A stretch of 64,000 nucleotides of DNA, taken from Rhyzopertha dominica. Lineage: Eukaryota; Arthropoda; Insecta; Coleoptera; Bostrichidae. The stretch spans positions 73,966,680 through 74,030,679 of the forward strand of contig QCXZ01000137.1 in assembly GCA_025024175.1 (NCBI GenBank), read 5' to 3'. Position numbers and translations under genes: made by a program. The notes under the pieces were generated by a model, which saw only the letters and a list, made by a program, of their open reading frames with translations, was not told the origin of the DNA and ran no database searches. Each line of letters starts with the position of its first letter. Position 1 is the stretch's first letter. This document shows positions 57,201 through 64,000 of this stretch, one piece after another.

Positions 57201-60200
57201 AGAACATATCGCAAACAAACTTGAAAAAAAGTTTAACGGGTTTTGTTGTGCCACACACCTAAATAGAAATTCCGACAGATTCAGGCCAAATAAAATGTAC
57301 AAAGGTTGTACAACTATATTGCGAGGCAATTTACACATCTTCGGTACAGTTTTCCACCTTCTTCGATCCTTTTTTGGCAAACTTCATTTGTTTAGAATTT
57401 TTAAAGTGACGTGACTTTCTTTGGTAGCTATCGCGTTTGTTGTTGTTTGTGTATTTTTGGATATTTGTAACCAGCACTTTGAAGTTTAAAAATGAATCGT
57501 CCAAGTCTGAGCGCACTAGCATTACTCCCTGAGTGATTTCTCGACGATACCTGTATGTTGGTTTTGATTTAGTTCCTATAAATTTCTTTCAAAAAATACA
57601 ATTTTTGTAGTATTTTCATATTGGTGCGTTAATTTTGTCCAGGACTGTATTTAGCGTCTCTTGACTTACGAGCTTCGTGAAACACGGGTAAAGGACATTG
57701 CTGTCGAAATGCAGACGCTGATCCACGATCGCTCTTTTCTTGAGATCAGATGGATAGAGGAAGTCATTTAGTCCGTACATTCCGACGAGATATGCGTTTA
57801 TGGCGTGACTGTCCCAAAGGATGTAGCCGGCATCATTCAGTGTAGGAACGGTGTGCTGGGGATTCATCTGTAAACAAGATATATATCCGACATGCCTTTG
57901 CGTAAATAAGGAAAAAAGGGTTCTATTTTGTTCTGCAATGCAACAAGTCGCACAGCTGCAAGCCTTTGAAGTATTGCATAATATAAGAGACATATGTCAC
58001 AGCTGTTTGTTACTTAAATATATTTAACCCTTTAGTTCAGCTGTAACATTATTATTAAGTTAACAATTATTTAAGGGAATACTTCGATAATAACTACTCG
58101 AGAAATTTATTGTTCATATTTTTATTCCAATTTAATTCATTTAAATTAACATAATTTCGTTTAGATGCAAATTCGTGTGTTATTCTATTTTCTTCCAAGA
58201 GGTATTGTTCCTAAAAGGGAAAATATTCATCATTCAATATCTGTATTTCGTGTTATCATTATTTGGAATTCGGCACACTTCAGCCACTTGTGGTATCTTG
58301 TGTTAGCAATTCTATATTGTTGAGGATTGGTTGTTATTTATACCACAATTCGACTTGGTCGGATTTTGTTTGCTGCCCTCACTCCACTATACAGAGCCGC
58401 CCTCCATCTAAAGGTGAGATCGGTAATAGTTTTCTTTATTTTAGTAGAGCGGTTTGATATTCTTTTTAGGCTCTCTTTCTTTTACTTCTTTAACGAGATT
58501 ATACCATACCTGATCATTGTCGTCGAGGACGTGCACGCAGCCCCATATTTCGGGACGTCGGCATTGCATTGGGACTTACCCGTATTACTTCGTCAGAACG
58601 TCGGGAACGACACTACGGTATTTTGAGGACCAACTTAGGAACATATACTTGCCTTCAAGTACCTAACCTTACCGCCTAGATATCGTACCACTGACGTCAC
58701 GGGAGCATCAGTTCTACCGAGAGGACTTCAGGCTGAGTACCTACCCTCATATTTACTTACGTTTAACTAACTTTTACTTGTATTTTCTTATTATTACGTT
58801 TTAACGCGATATTGGTATATTTTCTGGTAAATTAATATAATTCGCTCGATTCCGTTAGACACAATAAGTGGTGATAAACAGGCGATTACCTCGGTGATTT
58901 TACCAGTCAAATCAGCTAATTTAAATCCATTTTTTTTGTTACTTGAAAAACGAACGTTATACAACAATATACAATGATGTAATGCACTAGTAATTACATT
59001 CTAAAATTGCATTGGAGTAGCTCCCCAGTATAATGGAACTCGAACGATGTGTTTGAATATTACTTTGATAGTAAGTATTAGTACTACCTGATTTTTTGTC
59101 CGTAGTATTTTTTCAGTTATCATATTAGTTTCAAGTTTGTATTTTCATTTCTCCCTCTTATTGTGTTTCTAGTTATAATAACAAATATTTTTGTTGAGCA
59201 TAAATGAATTAATGATATTTTAGATAAAATATAACTTTAAAACATCACTAGCTATAAAAACGATTTTTGCTTAAATAAGTTATAAGAACTATACAAGGTG
59301 TTATTGCGGTGCAATTGTCCTAGATGCCAAAAGGCAAAATGGCCAAATGACTAAGATGAAAGCTGAGTTTTCTAATTATAGCCAATTTTTGTAGGCGACA
59401 TGATTAAAATAAGCACTTAGTATACCTGAAAAGGAAGGAATTGCCCTCCTGCAGCAGCTTTGTCAATTTAAAACAAACTTACTTTTCCAATGAAATTTTG
59501 GATAAATTTTCTAAAACACTTTTTGTGAGAAATTTTATTTCCTATCTGATGGCATTTTCATTTTTTGAATATATTAAATATATTCGGAGATATTTAAGAA
59601 AAATCGTTTTCTTTAAGTGACGCTTTTATGCTAATATCTTCTAAACAGTTTGCTGTATTGAGAATTTATAAGAACTAATAATACTCGCAGTTATACTACT
59701 AATCACATACTAAAACGAAAAAAATATAAAAAAATAAAAATTTGCAAAAAGGGTAGTTACCTCCCAATTTCGCCCTCTTCCCGATACCCTACTTATCCCA
59801 CAAACAATAGGTCGCTTTGGGTAGTTAAGATTTATACGTTTGCCAAATTTCAAGTTCATATATTAAGTCTTTCGAAAGTTATCGTGTCCTCAAGCAATAC
59901 CNCAGACACACAGACAAGAAATTTTTTTTGCTCTAATTTTTTTTGCGTTTTCGACCATTTAAAGAGAATGAGCAAATAAAAATTTTTGAAAATTTTTTTC
60001 GCGATACAATACTTCCCATCCGTTGGATGTGTAAGTAAAAGTAGATGCTTGCGTTGAAATGTTCGGGCATCGTGTTTTCAAACCGAGTTTTTTAAGAAAG
60101 TTTCACTGCAGTATGATATTTAGATTTTTTCAGTTTGATTTGAGTTCAACCTTAGCTGTTTTGTAACTAAATCCGAATATTTGGTTCAAGCGTTCTAGAA

Positions 60201-62169
60201 GAACGCGAAGAAAAATTTAGAACAGATTTAAGGAAGTTCAAAACCAGGATACTGGTGCGATTTAAAATGATGTGCATGTATGTTACTTTTTTATAATTTG
60301 ACAAATATAATTGCCTAATCTAATAAATATTAAAAGGAAGAGGTGGTCACAATTGTATTCGGGAGAAAAGTCAACCGATACGAATTGCTTACTTTAATTA
60401 ATCGCCTTTCTAAATAAGCCGCATATTTTTAAGGAATAATACCCAAGTTTAGCAGGTTTGTGTTTTACATAAATTAAAAAGTCCAGTTCTACTTGTATTT
60501 TAAAAAGGTACTTGAAATGGAATAGCATACCTTTGGTTCAGGAAAATATATATATAAAGGGTCTTATTCTGATGTTGTCTGATGTTGCGTATTTCTGCAT
60601 AAAAAGAAAACTATAACAGATCTAATTCGTGGGATAGCATTTCCTAAAATAGTATATTATGTTATGAGGAGATAAAGTGAACTTTTATGTAGCAAGGCTG
60701 GAGATAGGTCCAGCCGCGCTACATAAAGTCTCTTTAGCTCCAAATAACATATGCTATTTTTTTTAAACGTCGACAAAGAATCTAGCACTAATTAAAAATT
60801 TTAGTAATTTTAAATTTGCGTATCGTGCTTCAGTGATTATTTTAGTTTGCTCTGGGAAAGGTTTCTCTAGTGACGAAATGTAAACAACCAGAAAAATAAT
60901 TTGATGTGTCACAAAACCTGGCTGCATTTTGTAAGTTTTACCGAATATTCTAAAAATATTTCCCATTGGAACTAATCATTTTGCAGTTTTCGCCATGTCA
61001 GACATCGGCTGCACGCCCCCTGAAGTGGCTGAGGCCGCTTCAGAAGTTGTAAATAATTTAATCAAGTTTCCTTAATATTTGCCGCCGTGGCTGCAAATGA
61101 TTTTTGCTGCGTATATGCAGCAAAAGTGAGTGTCAATGTTGCTAAGATATAATTTGACACTTTGGCTCCTATGCTAGCTGCAGAAAATTGCCACTTTAAT
61201 GACGTTTGAAAAAAAAAGTTTATAATATACAGGATATTTAGTAAACTTACAGCAAAAATTCGAGAGGTCATTTCCATTGGTGATCTTTGCAAAGGAGTTG
61301 TGCTTTAGAGACATAGTGCTAAAGAAATTCTTGGCAATAACGAATTTTCACTTTGCACATTTTGATTCTTAGCAACCAGCATCGCTTTTTGTGACTATGG
61401 GTGTTTTTTAGTGCAACGCCACAACCACAACCTGATTGCGCTGTATTTTCTGTCTGTGGAAGTTTACTTCAGTTTCTGGAGGACATATAATTGACAGTAT
61501 TGAAAAATATGTCCTTTATGCGGATGACTGATTATCGCTCCTAAGTTTTTTTGCAACCCTCTGGATTATTACCTATGGAGCCATCTAAAATCACTATTTT
61601 ACACAACTCTAGTGGAAAATGTGGCAGATCTGAGAGAGTAAGTATAAATTGAATAAGAAACAAATCTGCTATCTTTGAAGAGAGGAAGACTATGTACTTA
61701 TAATTTTTAGGAAATAATATATTGGTATTGATCAATTTTTTTATGGAAATAATTCAATATTTCTAAAGTAATAGAAACAGCATTCTTAGAATAATCAAGA
61801 AAATAACCCTCGATTTTTTTCATATGTTTACTAATACTTTGTATCTTGTAGTTCTCTTAATTTTAGATTTCACTATACCGTCTTAAGAATATATAATGTA
61901 TATATAATCTTTTATAATATGTATCACACAAGTTCACAAGTTATACACCTGTTTTCGTGATGAACTTTTAAATTTTCCTATTTCAGGGAGCTACCCGATT
62001 GTACCTATAAATAGTAAACTACACCCACCTTTCTATACTCCGCCGTGAGTTGTTCACCTTTGAGTATGTTTACTACTTGCACATCTAATTTCAGCCCCAA
62101 ATAATTGGCTGTCATCAGAACAGACCTGCAGGCGGGACTTGCCGATGTCATATACAACTTCGGTGCCAT
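53953..62169 (-). CDS. Glutathione S-transferase, delta/epsilon class (three coding exons, complete)
   Basis: Exons 62029-62169, 57670-57867 and 53953-54276 join in phase 0 to give 220 residues. Function: glutathione conjugation in the cytosol, as for the left gene. Residue 11 region SASPAC supplies the catalytic-type serine; exon 2 has NPQHTVPTL and [11 protein letters not shown]; exon 3 has WMACENVTIADFSIV. Introns are long (57868-62028 and 54277-57669); the second holds a PLE on the other strand. The gene is a tandem paralogue of the left gene on the same strand, with the same intron positions. The C-terminal tail after ERIL is longer and basic (RTSISKSVNSTNI). Confidence 0.85.
55112..55333 (-). 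other. Unrecognised 73-codon frame within GST intron 2
   Basis: Protein-like (KQFVHLASVQFLCLLENEHP and then VETSVELFEKYCETKDKEKL). I know no match. It lies in an intron on the same strand as the gene and is more likely a relic of a mobile element than an exon, since exon 2 and exon 3 already join perfectly. Confidence 0.2.
55899..57330 (+). mobile_element. Penelope-like element in GST intron 2 (RT and GIY-YIG, decayed)
   Basis: Plus strand: RT block NPQTSAFYGLLKFIKNNVPT (56585-56645; PLEs usually read P..YGLPKIHK), then RAVESYINAPFYKLYKLLTK. Next comes a frameshifted V.LFT region (56790-56850), and GIY-YIG remnants IKYTGISQSGRATKTRVKEH with CCATHL (57150-57260). Left of it lies a short palindrome (arms 55899-55940 and 55979-56020) whose 38-bp spacer is the 3' half of a hammerhead. 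It is antisense to the GST gene. Many stops and deletions; one N at 56865. Confidence 0.75.
55941..55978 (+). ncRNA. Half hammerhead in the PLE palindrome spacer
   Basis: GGTTCC-GAAA-GCTTGGCT matches the 3' half of the hammerhead at 63.65 kb (GGTTAC-GAAA-GCTTGGCT). The CUGANGA half is missing, replaced by the inverted arm. It cannot be active alone. Confidence 0.4.
57670..57867 (-). CDS. Right GST gene, exon 2
   Basis: 66 codons between TTTACAG and [40 protein letters not shown] and VDQRLHF. The open frame runs on into the intron for 17 codons, but the donor is a perfect GTAAGT at the same position as in the left gene. Confidence 0.9.
58260..58760. other. GC-richer island in GST intron 1
   Basis: About 500 bp differs in composition from the intron around it, with CG-containing words such as GACGTCGGC and GACGTCACGGG. 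It is probably part of an unrecognised repeat (LTR-like) or a regulatory block. No coding domain in its frames (58263-58457 and 58327-58626). Confidence 0.35.
58761..62028. other. Remainder of GST intron 1
   Basis: AT-rich with no recognised genes. Homopolymer-rich stretch near 59900-60000 follows a CAGACACACAGACAAGAAA motif of the kind often seen in dispersed insect repeats. Confidence 0.35.
62029..62169 (-). CDS. Right GST gene, exon 1
   Basis: 47 codons from ATG at 62169 (MAPKLYMTSASPACRSVLMT...TAEYRK) to AAG|GTGGGT. I chose this ATG rather than the upstream in-frame one at 62205 because MAPKL matches both first exons of the left gene. Confidence 0.85.
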
Positions 62170-62240
62170 TTCTCCTTTCACTGCTTGTTTACTTCTCGTA
62201 TGCAAAGGTAATTGGCAGTTCTCTCGACGACCAACTATTG

Positions 62241-62246
62241 TATATA
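62241..62246 (-). promoter_or_regulatory. TATA box for the right GST gene
   Basis: GAGTATATACAATAG on the minus strand, about 70-75 bp upstream of the ATG, similar in spacing to the TATA boxes of the left gene. Confidence 0.4.
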
Positions 62247-62249
62247 CTC

Positions 62250-63560
62250 ACTGATTCAACGACAGATCTCATCTGCGGATGCCATCCGAATAGCAGATTC
62301 GCAGAAAGCAAATAGATGTTGAGTCAGTTTCGTGCGGAAATAAAACGATATCCGCTAAGTTAGGGTTGTTATAGACTATAAATAATGCGCGGACGATCCA
62401 ATAAAAATAGGACGAGAATATGAAAATCAAATAAGCTGAGACTGTTAAACGCAAATATTGGTTTTATGCTGGTATTTACTTCGTCGCTGCGCTTACTTTC
62501 ATGTGTGTTACGCAGCAGCAGCTCAAATGATAGATTTCGGTTGGAAGAAAGAGATGAATTGATTTTAACGCCCTGCAAATCGGATATAACTGCAGGAGAA
62601 AATATTTTTGATTGAATCGATGTTTCCTATAGAATCGGGGAAAAATCCACGGTTTGTGGTTAATATCCTATTAATAGAATTTATTACTGATTTCTAGAGG
62701 AATACCTTCATAATGACATATCTACAGTTATTATTCAAATTAGCTAGAGGCTGCAACACTAGCTTTGTTTTGTGGCAGGTCTTCGATTTCTAAATTTTGT
62801 TATGATCTAGTGTTAAGTAGAATTTCTAGTTTTCCAAAATTTAAAAAGTACCATGGCAACGTATTTTGTTTTTATTAACCATATTACATCAGTTACGGAC
62901 AAAAGCACTACTCCCAAAAAATACTTAAAAAAACATTCTGCCAGGAGAACGGATAGATCAAACTTCCTTTAAAGTTCGGGGCGAAGCAGATAAGGTCAAG
63001 CACAAAAAGAGTTTACTAGAGCCATCATAAAGTTTTTAGAAAGCAAAAGAGAAAAAAGTATGGCGAAAGTCAAAATACGAGTCACATTTGAAAAGAACTT
63101 ACTCGACTGTTTCCCATAGATGATCGCTTTGTTGGCGGCATGGAGAAATTCTATGAGTTCAGGCAGAATAGGTAGTTAAATTTCATTTATTAGTAGAATG
63201 ATAAAAGNTAGCGGTATCGTTTAAGAATGAGTTGAGAAGTGTAAGTTGCCTGCTCTGTAAACAATGTAGGTATGTGTAAAGTACAAAGATTAGCGTGAAN
63301 CTGAAAGACATAAAAAGATAAATACACTGTAATAGTTTAAAAAATCANGNCTTGGTTTTATTATAGCTGAATAATGGATATACTGAAAACACTTTTTTNT
63401 TATCAAAAACATCTCTTTGCAGTCCTATTCATCACTGGNTTTTTTATTTTTTCATTTTACAGCTAAAATGCTAGTAATTATGGTAACTTAAGTCTATTTG
63501 TATAGGTAAACAGTGAATGAAGCCGTAAATCAAATTAAAATAAGTCATATATATTGTCAA
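62250..63560. other. Region upstream of the right GST gene
   Basis: No gene supported. Several N bases at 63208-63440. Confidence 0.4.
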
Positions 63561-63569
63561 CTTTATGTA

Positions 63570-63710
63570 TGTTTCTAATTCACGATTCTTTAGTGATAAA
63601 TATGATTTTTTGCAGGTTTGGATCATTAAGCTGGTTATGTTATAATCTCTTATAGCCAAGCTTTCGTAACCGTTTGGTTCCTTCTTCAGGGCTTCTAAAA
63701 TACAATATAA
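63570..63710 (-). mobile_element. Penelope-like element end (same family as the 55.9 kb copy)
   Basis: CACGAT(T/C)CTTTAGTGATAAAT and the following 100 bp match 55880-55945 and its inverted partner. No coding part follows within the window. It carries a hammerhead motif (63645-63697). Confidence 0.6.
63645..63697 (-). ncRNA. Hammerhead ribozyme motif in a PLE end
   Basis: Minus strand: inner stem I AGCC, core CTGAAGA, one extra A, stem II GGAACC-AAAC-GGTTAC (one mismatch), GAAA, minimal stem III, then GGCT pairing with AGCC. Core bases fit CUGANGA and GAAA. Stem III is only about 2 bp, so only a dimer could be active. Confidence 0.5.
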
Positions 63711-64000
63711 CAATACAAACATGAAGCAAAATATAAAATTATAAAATTCATCAAATGCGAGAATGCTAATAGAACTGTCCACAATCAACAATTTAAAATC
63801 TTCACAAAACCAGTTGTAATATAAAAATTCATACGGTATAAACGCATAAATATAAATAAAAATGTGCAATTTTATACCAGGCTGTCATAAACTTAATTTT
63901 GACATATATATTTAAAAACAAGGAAAACGTATCTTGCTACTTTATAATTTAGAACTTCAAGAGATGCATTCAAAATGGTATAACACATTAATCAATGGTT

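Noticed and set aside
57102..57414. 101-codon plus-strand frame as an independent host gene
   Set aside because: Its content matches the degraded GIY-YIG end of the PLE, and RT sequence precedes it on the same strand.
53953..62169. Idea that the left gene's orphan first exon (49868-50008) belongs to the right GST gene
   Set aside because: The right gene has its own first exon in the proper order at 62029-62169; the orphan lies downstream of the right gene's last exon on the minus strand.
63471..63869. 132-codon minus-strand open frame
   Set aside because: It overlaps the PLE end and is an AT-rich chance frame with no family resemblance.

Overview
This 64 kb window is AT-rich, intron-bearing and full of transposon remains. 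It looks like nuclear DNA of an insect, because the only convincing host genes are glutathione S-transferases of the delta/epsilon type. A beetle or another holometabolous insect with an expanded epsilon GST cluster would fit, but the order cannot be fixed from this sequence alone. No prokaryotic operons, rRNA or CRISPR arrays are visible.

Layout. From 1 to 24 kb there are no convincing host genes. The region holds one hammerhead-ribozyme repeat (3.4-3.6 kb), a hairpin, a candidate TIR element (5.35-7.04 kb), a probable solo LTR (8.8-9.3 kb), a transposase N-terminus (11.5 kb), a candidate promoter plus mini-gene (12.4-13.0 kb), two head-to-head non-LTR retrotransposons (15.0-19.35 kb), other RT fragments and a two-copy direct repeat (22.9-23.5 kb). 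From 24 to 34 kb there are more LINE pieces and three Penelope-like element (PLE) fragments, each with hammerhead-like sequence at its ends. One of these PLEs sits inside a hAT transposon that has intact TIRs and an 8-bp target duplication. From 35.8 to 43.5 kb a decayed Gypsy LTR retrotransposon has been split twice: by a 1.67 kb TIR element with a 7-bp target duplication, and by a 3.9 kb insertion with a 16-bp target duplication. From 44 to 46.1 kb there is a DDE transposase relic, then a second hammerhead repeat fused to a second LINE fragment.

Host genes. From 46.8 to 62.2 kb two GST genes lie on the minus strand, each with three coding exons and canonical splice sites. The left gene (46.8-50.0 kb) has two alternative or duplicated first exons, each with its own TATA box, upstream of a single exon 2 and exon 3. 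The right gene (54.0-62.2 kb) is complete and carries a PLE in its second intron on the opposite strand.

Most interesting signal. A ~351-bp tandem repeat carries a full type I hammerhead ribozyme and resembles the retrozyme or small circular RNA repeats known from animals. In the 3.9 kb insertion, inverted and tandem copies of this repeat are joined directly to a 5'-truncated, almost intact LINE, and a single target-site duplication encloses both. A second, independent hammerhead-LINE junction occurs at 45.87 kb. Together they suggest that LINE target-primed reverse transcription captures hammerhead RNA by template switching. Five further hammerhead-like motifs, plus one half-motif, occur in or beside PLE fragments in the same window.
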